Below, in pieces: positions 9,162 to 18,056 of a stretch of DNA of 64,000 bases. A model generated the notes under the pieces. It was not told where the DNA came from, searched no databases, and was given only the letters and a program-made list of their open reading frames with translations. Origin of the DNA: JAMXLO01 sp963776505 (GTDB taxonomy: Bacteria; Pseudomonadota; Alphaproteobacteria; Acetobacterales; Acetobacteraceae); assembly GCA_963776505.1 (NCBI GenBank), contig CAVZNH010000066.1, forward strand, positions 124,001 through 188,000, in the 5' to 3' direction. Both the position numbers and the translations under genes were made by a program. How positions within the stretch are numbered: the stretch's first letter is position 1; every line of letters starts with the position of its first letter.

Positions 9162-9467
9162 TTACCAGCTTGCCTTGACCATGCCGGGGATCTGTCCCTG
9201 GTTGGACAGCTCCCGCAGCTTGATGCGGCACAGCTTGAACTTGCGATAATTGCCACGCGAGCGACCGGTCAGCTCGCAGCGCAGCCGCACACGCACCTCC
9301 GCGCCATTGCGCGGCAACTGCGCCAGCTTCAGCGAGGCGTTGAAACGATCTTCCACCGGCAGCGTCCGGTCCATCACGATCGCCTTCAGCGCCGAGCGCT
9401 TCGACTTGTCGCGCTTCGCCATGTATTCGCGCATGCGGTTGCGATTGACCTGCGAGGTCTTGGCCAT
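9162..9467 (-). CDS. rpsN: 30S ribosomal protein S14
   Basis: S14 (101 aa) is the longer, zinc-free form, without the CxxC pairs. It starts MAKTSQVNRNRMREYMAKRD and ends in KLCRIKLRELSNQGQIPGMV, as expected. It lies between rplE and rpsH. Confidence 0.97.
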   Translation of the reverse strand: MAKTSQVNRNRMREYMAKRDKSKRSALKAIVMDRTLPVEDRFNASLKLAQLPRNGAEVRVRLRCELTGRSRGNYRKFKLCRIKLRELSNQGQIPGMVKASW

Positions 9468-9477
9468 TCCAGATTCC

Positions 9478-10185
9478 TCAGTTGGCGAACGGCAGATCGA
9501 AGGCCTTCAGCAAAGCCTTCGCTTCCGCGTCCGTCTTGGCGGTGGTGACGAACTGGATGTCCATCCCACGCACCGATTCCACCCGGTCATAGTTGATCTC
9601 CGGGAAGATGATCTGCTCCTTCACGCCCATCGCGAAGTTCCCGCGACCGTCGAAGCCCTTGCCGGCAATGCCGCGGAAGTCACGCACGCGCGGCATGGCG
9701 ATGGTGATCAGCCGGTCGAGGAACTCGTACATCCGCGCCTTGCGCAGCGTGACCTTGCAGCCGATCGCGAGGCCCTTGCGGATCTTGAAGCCCGCGATGG
9801 CCTTCTTCGCCAGCGTCTTCACCGGCTTCTGGCCGGCGATCGCGGTGAGTTCGTCGACCGCCGCATCGAGCTTCTTCTGATCGGCGGTAGCATCGCCGAC
9901 GCCCATGTTGATGACGATCTTCTCCAGTTTCGGCACCTGCATCGGGTTCGTGTAACCGAACTCCTGCTGCAGCTTGCTTCTTACCTCGTCGCGATAACGC
10001 TTCTGCAGCCGCGGCATCTCCTCGGGCGACGCGGCAACCGCCTCGGCGCCCGCCGCCGCTTCCGCGGCACGCGCGCGTTCGGCACGCGCCTCCGCCCTGC
10101 CACCGCCGCGCAGCGGCGGTCCGGAGCCACGATTGCCACCGCCGCCTTTCGGTGGACCCTTCGGTTGGTTCCTCGATCCGCTCAT
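9478..10185 (-). CDS. rplE: 50S ribosomal protein L5 with long N-terminal extension
   Basis: L5 binds 5S rRNA and contacts S13 and P-site tRNA. The family domain begins around residue 56 (EMPRLQKRYRDEV) and contains KLEKIVINMGVGDA, KTLAKKAIAGFKIRKGLAIG and ends LKAFDLPFAN. The protein is 235 aa from the chosen ATG at 10185, which has a GAGGT ribosome binding site 4 bases upstream; usual L5 is about 180 aa. The extra 55 residues are Gly/Arg/Ala-rich low complexity. A start inside the frame at the EMPRLQ methionine cannot be excluded. Confidence 0.95.
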   Translation of the reverse strand: MSGSRNQPKGPPKGGGGNRGSGPPLRGGGRAEARAERARAAEAAAGAEAVAASPEEMPRLQKRYRDEVRSKLQQEFGYTNPMQVPKLEKIVINMGVGDATADQKKLDAAVDELTAIAGQKPVKTLAKKAIAGFKIRKGLAIGCKVTLRKARMYEFLDRLITIAMPRVRDFRGIAGKGFDGRGNFAMGVKEQIIFPEINYDRVESVRGMDIQFVTTAKTDAEAKALLKAFDLPFAN

Positions 10186-10228
10186 CTGGACCTCATACGT
10201 GGTTCTGGGCGTCAGCCCAGTCCTCATC

Positions 10229-10256
10229 CGTCATGGCCGGGCCTGTCCCGACCATC
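10229..10256. repeat. Fragment of palindromic repeat family A
   Basis: The stretch GTCATGGCCGGGCCTGTCCC followed by GACCATC matches one arm of the family A palindrome in slightly degenerate form. It lies in the gap between rplX and rplE and touches the rplX stop. The second arm is not evident. Confidence 0.5.
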
Positions 10257-10575
10257 AGCTCTCGATCAATTCGCCCGTCACCTTCGCGACGCGCACCTTC
10301 CGCCCATCGTCCAGCAGGCGGAACCCGACCTTGGTCGGCTTCTCACTCCGCGGATCGATCAGCATCAGATTGGACAGATGGACCGCGGCCTCCTGCTCAC
10401 GAATGCCGCCAGGCTCCTGCATGCCGCGCGGCTTCACGTGCCGCGTCGCCATCGCGACACCCTGCACTACCGCGCGCTCCGCCTTCGGCAGCACGCGCAG
10501 CACCTCGCCACGGCGACCCTTGTTGACGCCGGAGATCACCACCACCGTGTCGCCCTTGCGGATACGCGCGGCCAT
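10255..10575 (-). CDS. rplX: 50S ribosomal protein L24
   Basis: L24 (106 aa) starts MAARIRKGDTVVVISGVNKG, the KOW-motif region that initiates 50S assembly, and continues with KAERAVVQGVAMATRHVK. The start at 10575 overlaps the rplN stop (TGATG), so the two are translationally coupled. The longer frame upstream is a shadow of rplN. Confidence 0.96.
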   Translation of the reverse strand: MAARIRKGDTVVVISGVNKGRRGEVLRVLPKAERAVVQGVAMATRHVKPRGMQEPGGIREQEAAVHLSNLMLIDPRSEKPTKVGFRLLDDGRKVRVAKVTGELIES

Positions 10576-10943
10576 CACAAGACCTCTGGCGCGAGCGACA
10601 TGATCTTGGTGAACTTCCGCGCCCGCAGCTCGCGCACCACCGGGCCGAAGATGCGTGTGCCAATCGGCTCGAGCTGCTTGTTGATCAGCACCGCCGCATT
10701 GCGGTCGAAGCGGATCGCGCTGCCGTCGCCGCGTCGCACCGGAAACGCCGTGCGGACGATCACCGCCTGGTGCACGTCGCCCTTTTTCACCTTGCCGCGC
10801 GGGATCGCCTCCTTGATCGACACCACGATGATGTCGCCGACCGACGCGGTCTTGCGCTTCGATCCGCCCAACACCTTGATGCACTGCACGCGGCGCGCGC
10901 CGGAGTTGTCGGCGACTTCCAGATTGGTTTCCGGATGGATCAT
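10575..10943 (-). CDS. rplN: 50S ribosomal protein L14
   Basis: L14 (122 aa) reads MIHPETNLEVADNSGARRVQ at the start and ends in FTKIMSLAPEVL, both diagnostic. The ATG at 10943 overlaps the end of rpsQ by 4 nt. Positions upstream of this start in the same frame belong to rpsQ. Confidence 0.97.
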   Translation of the reverse strand: MIHPETNLEVADNSGARRVQCIKVLGGSKRKTASVGDIIVVSIKEAIPRGKVKKGDVHQAVIVRTAFPVRRGDGSAIRFDRNAAVLINKQLEPIGTRIFGPVVRELRARKFTKIMSLAPEVL

Positions 10944-11221
10944 GCCGCCACTCCTTCCTTCGCCAGCGCTTCGCCCTCGAGGGGCGATCCATTGCGCTCG
11001 ATCACCAGCCAGGTCTTGCGCTTGCTGATCGGGCGACACTCCTCGATGCGCACCAGGTCACCTGTCTTGCACAGGTTCGCTTCGTCGTGCGCCGCATACT
11101 TCTTCGAACGGCGGATGAACTTCTTGTACAGCGGATGCATGACGCGACGATCGACCAGGACCGTCACGGTCTTGTCCATCTTGTCACTCGTCACTCGCCC
11201 GCTCAGGACGCGCTTTGGCAT
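10940..11221 (-). CDS. rpsQ: 30S ribosomal protein S17
   Basis: S17 (93 aa) starts MPKRVLSGRVTSDKMDKTVT and contains RRSKKYAAHDEANLCKTGD, the family signature. Start 11221 is 16 nt after rpmC. The C-terminus has an additional EGEALAKEGVAA tail, as in many alphaproteobacteria. Confidence 0.97.
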   Translation of the reverse strand: MPKRVLSGRVTSDKMDKTVTVLVDRRVMHPLYKKFIRRSKKYAAHDEANLCKTGDLVRIEECRPISKRKTWLVIERNGSPLEGEALAKEGVAA

Positions 11222-11237
11222 ATCGCGCCGATCTCCC

Positions 11238-11462
11238 TTACGACTTCGCCGCGGAGCGCAGCTGCTCCGCCCGGTTCTTTTCACCAAGGATTGTCTTCAC
11301 GCGCGCAATCTCACGCCGCACCTGGCGCACGCGCCCGACGCCTTCCTGTTGGCCGGTCGCGCGCTGAAAGCGCAGGTTGAACTGCTCCTTACGCAGATCA
11401 AGCAACATCGCGCTCAGCTCGTCCGGCGTCTTCGCCCGCACATCAATCGCCTTGTTCGCCAT
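11238..11462 (-). CDS. rpmC: 50S ribosomal protein L29
   Basis: L29 (74 aa) reads MANKAIDVRAKTPDELSAML and KEQFNLRFQRATGQ, typical. The ATG at 11462 overlaps an out-of-frame TGA that fits as the true rplP stop. In the raw sequence the frame is continuous with rplP because of a single-base shift in rplP, so the apparent L16-L29 fusion is not believed. Confidence 0.93.
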   Translation of the reverse strand: MANKAIDVRAKTPDELSAMLLDLRKEQFNLRFQRATGQQEGVGRVRQVRREIARVKTILGEKNRAEQLRSAAKS

Positions 11463-11879
11463 CAAGCGTCTCCGATGCGGGCAACGAACCGCGTACAGGA
11501 TCGGCAGCTTCGCGGCGCCGAGCGTCAGCGCCTCGCGCGCCAGATCGGCGGGCACGCCATCGATCTCGAACATGATCTTGCCAGGCGCCACGCGACACAC
11601 CCAGAACTCCGGCGAGCCCTTGCCCGAACCCATCCGCACCTCGGCTGGCTTCGCCGAGACGGGAACGTCGGGGAAGATGCGGATCCACACGCGCCCGGTG
11701 CGCTTCATCGCGCGCGTGATAGCTCGCCGCGCCGCTTCGATCTGCCGCGCAGTGATGCGTTCCGGCTCCATCGCCTTCAGCCCATACGTGCCGAAGTTCA
11801 GCGACACGCCACCCTTGGCGTTGCCACGGATGCGACCCTTGTGCGCCTTGCGGTACTTTGTGCGCTTCGGTTGCAGCAT
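11462..11879 (-). CDS. rplP: 50S ribosomal protein L16, frameshifted near its end
   Basis: L16 organises the A-site region of the 50S subunit. It starts MLQPKRTKYRKAHKGRIRGN and is normal up to LTLGAAKLPI. Around 11494-11498 one extra base moves the frame into rpmC. Removing one base restores TRFVARIGDA and a TGA that overlaps the rpmC ATG, the expected arrangement; the span is 3n+1 bases long. The usual K of the conserved LPIKTRF motif is also altered at the site. A sequencing error is the simplest reading. Confidence 0.9.
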
Positions 11880-11895
11880 GGTGGTTACCCTTCAC

Positions 11896-11940
11896 CGTCA
11901 TGCCCGGGCTTGGCCCGGCCATCCACGTCTTCCGTCCCAC
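11896..11940. repeat. One arm of palindromic repeat family A
   Basis: The sequence CGTCATGCCCGGGCTTGGCC followed by CGGCCATCCACGTCTTC lies between rpsC and rplP. It matches the left arm of the copies at 8085 and 13359. Only a short remnant of the opposite arm follows (near 11950). Confidence 0.7.
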
Positions 11941-11967
11941 GCAAAGGAAAGACTGTCGCCATACGCA

Positions 11968-12645
11968 TCACCGTTGCGGCGCCTGCTCGGCGGCACGGCG
12001 GTCCTGTGCCTGCGGGTCGTGCGCCATGATCTCGCCCTTGAACACCCACACCTTCACCCCGCAGGTGCCGTAGGTGGTCTTCGCGGTCGCCTCGCCGAAG
12101 TCGATGTCGGCGCGCAGCGTGTGCAGCGGCACGCGACCCTCGCGATACCACTCGACCCGCGCGATTTCCGCACCGCCGAGCCGGCCACCGCAATTGATCC
12201 GGATGCCCTGCGCGCCGAGCCGCATCGCCGATTGCACCGCGCGCTTCATGGCGCGGCGGAACGCAACGCGCCGCTCGAGTTGCTGCGCGATGTTCTCCGC
12301 CACCAGAGTGGCGTCGATCTCCGGCTTGCGGATCTCCACGATATTCAGCGCCACATCGGCATTGGCCATCCGGCTGAGGTCCTTCTTCAGCACCTCAATG
12401 TCCTGGCCCTTCTTGCCGATCACCACGCCAGGCCGCGCCGCGTAGATCGTGACGCGCGGCTTCTTCGCCGGACGCTCGATCACCACGCGCGAGACGCCGG
12501 CGCCGTGCAGCTTCCGCCGCAGATGGCCGCGCAGCTTCAGGTCTTCGTGCAGTTGCTTCGCGTAGTCATCGCCGGCGAACCAGCGACTGTCCCAGGTGCG
12601 ATTGATGCCAAGACGCAGCCCGACGGGATTGACCTTGTGACCCAT
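11968..12645 (-). CDS. rpsC: 30S ribosomal protein S3
   Basis: S3 (225 aa) lines the mRNA entry tunnel. It starts MGHKVNPVGLRLGINRTWDS, contains the KH-domain motif RPGVVIGKKGQDIEVLKKDL and ends with a Gln/Arg-rich tail. Start and rplV stop are adjacent. The 88-nt gap to rplP holds a repeat arm. Confidence 0.98.
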   Translation of the reverse strand: MGHKVNPVGLRLGINRTWDSRWFAGDDYAKQLHEDLKLRGHLRRKLHGAGVSRVVIERPAKKPRVTIYAARPGVVIGKKGQDIEVLKKDLSRMANADVALNIVEIRKPEIDATLVAENIAQQLERRVAFRRAMKRAVQSAMRLGAQGIRINCGGRLGGAEIARVEWYREGRVPLHTLRADIDFGEATAKTTYGTCGVKVWVFKGEIMAHDPQAQDRRAAEQAPQR

Positions 12646-13047
12646 CTATGCGGCCCCCGATTGCTGTTCGACTTCCTGTGCCCGTTCGGCGACGACGATC
12701 TTCAGATGGCTGAACCACTTCTCCACGCGGGCCGCGCGACCGCGGCCACGCGCATGAAAGCGCCGCATCACCACTGAACGCCCCACCTCGGCGCGCGACA
12801 CCACCAGCCGATCGACATCGAGCTGATGGTTGTTCTCCGCGTTGGCGATCGCGCTCTCCAGCGCCTTCTTCACCTGCTGCGCGATGCGGCGCTTGGAAAA
12901 GGTCAGCGTCGCCACCGCCTGCTGCGCCGGTAGGTTGCGGATCAGCCCGGCAACCAAATTCAGCTTGCGCGGTGACACACGCAGGTTCGACACGATCGCC
13001 TGCGCCTCGGTGTCGGCAAGTCCGCGCGGATGACTGGACTTGCTCAT
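12646..13047 (-). CDS. rplV: 50S ribosomal protein L22
   Basis: L22 (133 aa) lines the exit tunnel through a beta-hairpin. It contains SNLRVSPRKLNLVAGLIRNL and KRRIAQQVKKALESAIANAE, both conserved. A short N-terminal extension and a Gln-rich tail are present. Its start overlaps the rpsS stop by 4 nt. Confidence 0.97.
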   Translation of the reverse strand: MSKSSHPRGLADTEAQAIVSNLRVSPRKLNLVAGLIRNLPAQQAVATLTFSKRRIAQQVKKALESAIANAENNHQLDVDRLVVSRAEVGRSVVMRRFHARGRGRAARVEKWFSHLKIVVAERAQEVEQQSGAA

Positions 13048-13322
13048 GTGCGCCGCGCCCGCTTGTCACCGGAATGACCGGTGAAGGTGCGCGTCGGCGA
13101 GAACTCACCGAATTTGTGGCCGACCATGTTCTCGTTCACCTGCACCGGCAGGAACTTGTGGCCGTTGTAGACCCCGAAGGTCAGCCCGACGAACTGCGGC
13201 AGGATGGTCGAGCGGCGCGACCAGATCCTGATGATCTCATTGCGGCCCGATTGGCGCGAGGCATCTGCCTTGTTCAGCAGATAGCCATCGACGAACGGAC
13301 CCTTCCAAACGGAACGCGCCAT
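13044..13322 (-). CDS. rpsS: 30S ribosomal protein S19
   Basis: S19 (92 aa) sits in the head of the 30S subunit. The start MARSVWKGPFVDGYLLNKAD and the motif YNGHKFLPVQVNENMVGHKF are diagnostic. A family A palindrome separates it from rplB upstream. Confidence 0.98.
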   Translation of the reverse strand: MARSVWKGPFVDGYLLNKADASRQSGRNEIIRIWSRRSTILPQFVGLTFGVYNGHKFLPVQVNENMVGHKFGEFSPTRTFTGHSGDKRARRT

Positions 13323-13358
13323 TACTCAATACCCCAGAAAGACGGGACGCACCTTATT

Positions 13359-13445
13359 GTCATGGCGGGGCTTGGCCCCGCCATCCACGTCTTTATCGCC
13401 CGCGCGAAAAAAAGACGTGGATGGCCGGCCTTTGCCGGCCATGAC
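13359..13445. repeat. Palindromic repeat family A between rplB and rpsS
   Basis: The left arm (13359-13394, GTCATGGCGGGGCTTGG...) and right arm (13411-13445, ending CCGGCCATGAC) are imperfect inverted repeats sharing the CCATCCACGTCTTT core with the 8085-8177 copy. The loop holds a run of seven A residues. It occupies most of the 139-nt gap. Confidence 0.85.
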
Positions 13446-13461
13446 GGTGTGCGCAACACCG

Positions 13462-14292
13462 TCATTTGCCCTTGTTGCGGCGGCGGATGATCATCTTGTC
13501 GGTGCGCTTGTTGCTGCGCGTCTTGTAGCCCTTGGTCGGCTGACCCCACGGCGACACCGGATGCCGCCCACCCGAGCTGCGCCCCTCGCCACCGCCCAGC
13601 GGATGATCCACCGGGTTCATCACCACACCGCGGTTGTGCGGCCGTTTGCCAAGCCAGCGCGTGCGACCGGCCTTGCCGATCTTCTGGTTCATGTTGTCCG
13701 GATTCGACACCGCGCCGATCGACGCCATGCACTCAGCCCGCACAACGCGCAGCTCGCCCGACGACAGCTTGATCTGCGCCCAGCCCGCGTCCTTGCCGAC
13801 AAGCTGCGCATAGGTGCCTGCCGCCCGCGCGATCTTGCCGCCCGCCGCCGGCTTCATCTCGATGTTGTGGATGATTGTGCCGACCGGAATCGCAGCCATC
13901 GGCATCGCGTTGCCAGGCTTGATGTCGACACGCGCGCCGGACACCACCGCGTCGCCCGGGCGCAGCCGTTGCGGCGCGATGATGTAGGACAGCTCGCCGT
14001 CCTGATACTTCACCAGAGCGATGAACGCGCTGCGGTTCGGATCGTACTCCAGCCGCTCCACCGTCGCCGGCACGTCGAATTTGCGCCGCTTGAAGTCGAC
14101 GTAGCGATACGCCTGCTTGTGCCCGCCACCGATGAAGCGGCTGGTGATGCGGCCATGATTGTTGCGCCCACCGGTGCCGATCTTGCCTTCGGTCAGCGCC
14201 TTGACCGGCTTGCCCTTCCACAGCTCGGAACGGTTGATCAGCACCGTGCCGCGCAGGCTCGCCGTGACCGGATTGAACTGTCTCAGTGCCAT
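13462..14292 (-). CDS. rplB: 50S ribosomal protein L2
   Basis: L2 (276 aa) is a primary 23S rRNA-binding protein essential for peptidyl transfer. The start MALRQFNPVTASLRGTV, the block GRNNHGRITSRFIGGGHKQA and the C-terminal RGVVMNPVDHPLGGGEG, with the conserved His, are present. The length is normal. It sits 1 nt after rplW. Confidence 0.98.
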   Translation of the reverse strand: MALRQFNPVTASLRGTVLINRSELWKGKPVKALTEGKIGTGGRNNHGRITSRFIGGGHKQAYRYVDFKRRKFDVPATVERLEYDPNRSAFIALVKYQDGELSYIIAPQRLRPGDAVVSGARVDIKPGNAMPMAAIPVGTIIHNIEMKPAAGGKIARAAGTYAQLVGKDAGWAQIKLSSGELRVVRAECMASIGAVSNPDNMNQKIGKAGRTRWLGKRPHNRGVVMNPVDHPLGGGEGRSSGGRHPVSPWGQPTKGYKTRSNKRTDKMIIRRRNKGK

Positions 14293-14293
14293 C

Positions 14294-14620
14294 TTATGCG
14301 AGCCCGGTGGTGAAATCGATTGACTGACCGGCGGCCAATTTGACGAACGCCTTCTTCACGTCGGAACGGGTGCCTGGCCGCCCCCGAAAGCGCTTGGTCT
14401 TGCCCTTGAGCACCAGCGTGTTGACCGCCAGCACGGTGACGCCGAACAGGCCCTCGACCGCGGCCTTGATTTCGCGCTTGTTCGCATCCGACGCGACGCG
14501 GAACACGAACTGCCCACTCTCCGACAGCATGGTGGCCTTCTCGGTGATCACGGGCGCGCGGATGATCTGATACATCGCCTCACGCGACAGCGTCGGCTTG
14601 CGCTTTATTGTGCCACTCAT
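14294..14620 (-). CDS. rplW: 50S ribosomal protein L23
   Basis: L23 (108 aa) is at the tunnel exit and docks SRP and trigger factor. The start is placed at MSGTIKRKPTLSREAMYQII (14620), which overlaps the rplD stop by 4 nt. APVITEKATMLSESGQFVF and KGKTKRFRGRPG identify it. The longer upstream frame is a shadow of rplD. Confidence 0.96.
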   Translation of the reverse strand: MSGTIKRKPTLSREAMYQIIRAPVITEKATMLSESGQFVFRVASDANKREIKAAVEGLFGVTVLAVNTLVLKGKTKRFRGRPGTRSDVKKAFVKLAAGQSIDFTTGLA

Positions 14621-15267
14621 GCCGCGCCTTCCCCATTCGCAGCAGCCGACTTCGGACCAAGCCGCTGCTTCAACCCCTCGACGCCAGCAGTGGTAATGGC
14701 CAGCATGTCGTGGTTCAGGATGTCGTACACGTTGGCGCCTACCGTCGGCAGCACGTCGATGCCGGGGATGTTCCGACTGGCGCGCAGGAAGCCGACATCG
14801 ACCGCGTGATCGACGACAAGCACAGAAGTCCACCCGAGTGCCTTCAGCTTCTTCGCCAGTTCGCCGGTCTTGGCCGCGCCGTTCGCCGCGTCGAGCACAA
14901 CCAGCTTGCCGTCCGCCTGTTTCTGCGACAGCGCGGAGATCAGGCCGAGCCGGCGCACCTTCTTGTTCAGGCTGTATTCGTGCGAGCGCGGGATCGGGCC
15001 ATGAACGATGCCGCCCTTGCGGAACTGCGGCGAGCGCAGGCTGCCCTGGCGCGCATTGCCGGTGCCCTTCTGCCGATATGGCTTCTTCGTCGTGCCGGAC
15101 ACGTCGTTCATGCCCTTGGTGCTGTGCGTTCCGGCGCGACGCTTCGCCAACTGCCAGTGCACCACGCGCGCCATGATGTCGGCACGCGGCTTGGCGGCAA
15201 ACAGATCATCCGGCAACTCCGCGTTGCCGGCGCTCGCCTTGTCGAGGGTGGTGACTTCGACCTGCAT
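14617..15267 (-). CDS. rplD: 50S ribosomal protein L4
   Basis: L4 (216 aa) is a tunnel-lining protein and the S10-operon autoregulator in gamma-proteobacteria. The motif KPYRQKGTGNARQGSLRSPQ is diagnostic, and GIDVLPTVGANVYDILNHD near the C-terminus is conserved. It is 3 nt after rplC. Confidence 0.98.
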   Translation of the reverse strand: MQVEVTTLDKASAGNAELPDDLFAAKPRADIMARVVHWQLAKRRAGTHSTKGMNDVSGTTKKPYRQKGTGNARQGSLRSPQFRKGGIVHGPIPRSHEYSLNKKVRRLGLISALSQKQADGKLVVLDAANGAAKTGELAKKLKALGWTSVLVVDHAVDVGFLRASRNIPGIDVLPTVGANVYDILNHDMLAITTAGVEGLKQRLGPKSAAANGEGAA

Positions 15268-15270
15268 CGT

Positions 15271-15966
15271 TCAGCCCGCCTGCGCTTCGACGAGAGCCGC
15301 AGGGTACGGCACATCCGCCGGCCGCGCGCGCTTCACCGCGTCACGCACCAGCACATAGCCGCCCTTTGCTCCGGGCACCGCGCCCTTGATCATCAACAGA
15401 CCCTTCTCCGCATCCACCGCGGCAATGACGAGGTTCAGCGTGGTCACGCGCTCAACGCCGAGGTGGCCGGCCATCTTCTTGTTCTTGAACGTCTTGCCCG
15501 GATCCTGCCGATTGCCGGTGGAGCCGAGACTGCGATGGCTGATGGAGACACCATGGCTCGCCTCGAGGCCGGAGAAATTCCAGCGCTTCATGCCGCCGGC
15601 GAAGCCCTTGCCTTGCGTGGTCCCACACACATCGACGCGCTGCCCCACCACGAAGTGCGCTGCCGATAGCGTGGCACCGGGTTCCAGCAACGCGTCGGCT
15701 GCCACGCGAAACTCGACGAGTTTCGCCTTCGGCTCGACCTTTGCCTTGGCGAAGTGGCCGCGATTGGGCTGCGACACGTTCTTCACCTTGGCCTTCCCCC
15801 AGCCAAGCTGCACGGCGTCGTAGCCGTCCTTCTCGGCGGTGCGTTGGGCGACCACCTGCAGCCCGTCGAGTTGCAGCACGCTCACCGGCACATGCGTGCC
15901 GTCATCGCGAAATATCCGGGTCATGCCCAGCTTCTTGGCCAGCAATCCGGTTCGTAAATTTGCCAT
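15271..15966 (-). CDS. rplC: 50S ribosomal protein L3
   Basis: L3 (231 aa) reaches the peptidyl-transferase centre. It contains KLGMTRIFRDDGTHVPVSV near the start and the GKGFAGGMKRWNF ... SHGVSISHRSLGSTGNRQDP signature. A short Ala-rich tail ends the protein. It is part of the S10 operon between rpsJ and rplD. Confidence 0.98.
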   Translation of the reverse strand: MANLRTGLLAKKLGMTRIFRDDGTHVPVSVLQLDGLQVVAQRTAEKDGYDAVQLGWGKAKVKNVSQPNRGHFAKAKVEPKAKLVEFRVAADALLEPGATLSAAHFVVGQRVDVCGTTQGKGFAGGMKRWNFSGLEASHGVSISHRSLGSTGNRQDPGKTFKNKKMAGHLGVERVTTLNLVIAAVDAEKGLLMIKGAVPGAKGGYVLVRDAVKRARPADVPYPAALVEAQAG

Positions 15967-15970
15967 GGCG

Positions 15971-16285
15971 TCAGATCTTGATCTCGACGTCCACGCCGGC
16001 GGCGAGGTCGAGCTTCATCAGTGCATCCACCGTCTGCGGCGTCGGCTCCACGATGTCGAGCAGCCGACGATGCGTGCGGATCTCGAACTGCTCGCGGCTC
16101 TTCTTGTCGACGTGCGGCGAACGGTTGACGGTGAAGCGTTCGATATGGGTCGGCAGCGGGATCGGGCCACGGATCTGCGCACCCGTGCGCTTGGCCGTGT
16201 TGACGATCTCCTTCGTGCTGTTGTCGAGCACCCGGTGATCGTAGGCCTTCAGCCTGATGCGGATATTCTGGTTGTCTATGGCCAT
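15971..16285 (-). CDS. rpsJ: 30S ribosomal protein S10
   Basis: S10 (104 aa) also acts as NusE in transcription antitermination. It reads MAIDNQNIRIRLKAYDHRVL and GPIPLPTHIERFTVNRSPHV. The start is set at 16285, because the seven residues further upstream in frame lack conservation. A strong hairpin lies between it and tuf. Confidence 0.97.
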   Translation of the reverse strand: MAIDNQNIRIRLKAYDHRVLDNSTKEIVNTAKRTGAQIRGPIPLPTHIERFTVNRSPHVDKKSREQFEIRTHRRLLDIVEPTPQTVDALMKLDLAAGVDVEIKI

Positions 16286-16310
16286 CGGTGTCCGGGTCCC
16301 CTTCAAACGC

Positions 16311-16344
16311 CACCGGCGCCCCTCGTTGCCGAGGAGCGCCGGTG
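16311..16344 (-). terminator. Hairpin between tuf and rpsJ (attenuator or terminator candidate)
   Basis: CACCGGCGC / GCGCCGGTG arms enclose an inner CCTCG / CGAGG stem with a GCAA-type tetraloop, making a long, stable hairpin in the 72-nt tuf-rpsJ gap. No run of T follows, so it may be an attenuator or a processing site rather than a full terminator. Confidence 0.5.
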
Positions 16345-16357
16345 CCGCTTATCTCCG

Positions 16358-17548
<1,191 letters not shown>

Positions 17549-17572
17549 CTTCGTTGTCTCCGTTGAGTCAGT

Positions 17573-18049
17573 TCACCAGCGGTAGTGGCTGAAGGCCTTG
17601 TTCGCCTCCGCCATCCGATGGGTGTCTTCACGCTTTTTCACCGCCGCGCCGCGATTGTTCACCGCGTCGAGCAGTTCGTTCGAGAGCCGGTCCTCCATCG
17701 TGTGCTCGCCGCGCTTGCGGGCGGCGTCGATGAGCCAGCGAATCGCCAGCGCCTGTCGGCGTTCCGCGCGAACCTCCACCGGCACCTGATAGGTCGCACC
17801 GCCGACGCGGCGCGACCGCACCTCCACCGCCGGCTTCACATTGTCCAGCGCTTCATGGAACATGCGCACCGGGTCGGCCTGCGCGCCACCACGCCGCTTC
17901 ATCACGTCGAGCGCACCGTACACCGTGCCCTCTGCCACCGACTTCTTGCCGTCGTACATCAGCGCGTTCATGAAGCGCGTGATGACGATGTCGCCGAACT
18001 TGGCGTCCGGCAGGATCTCGCGTTTGACGGCACGACGACGACAACTCAT
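17573..18049 (-). CDS. rpsG: 30S ribosomal protein S7
   Basis: S7 (158 aa) organises the 16S 3' major domain. It starts MSCRRRAVKREILPDAKFGD and contains NALMYDGKKSVAEGTVYGAL and the GGATYQVPVEVRAERRQALA block. It lies 7 nt after rpsL and is the last gene before tuf. Confidence 0.98.
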   Translation of the reverse strand: MSCRRRAVKREILPDAKFGDIVITRFMNALMYDGKKSVAEGTVYGALDVMKRRGGAQADPVRMFHEALDNVKPAVEVRSRRVGGATYQVPVEVRAERRQALAIRWLIDAARKRGEHTMEDRLSNELLDAVNNRGAAVKKREDTHRMAEANKAFSHYRW

Positions 18050-18056
18050 GTCACCC

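Noticed and set aside
9250..11028. 592-aa plus-strand open frame
   Set aside because: Antisense to rpsN, rplE, rplX and rplN; no domain or ribosome binding site stands out.
11238..11879. A single gene encoding fused L16 and L29
   Set aside because: Removing one base restores the normal L16 ending and stop; two separate genes fit all known relatives better.
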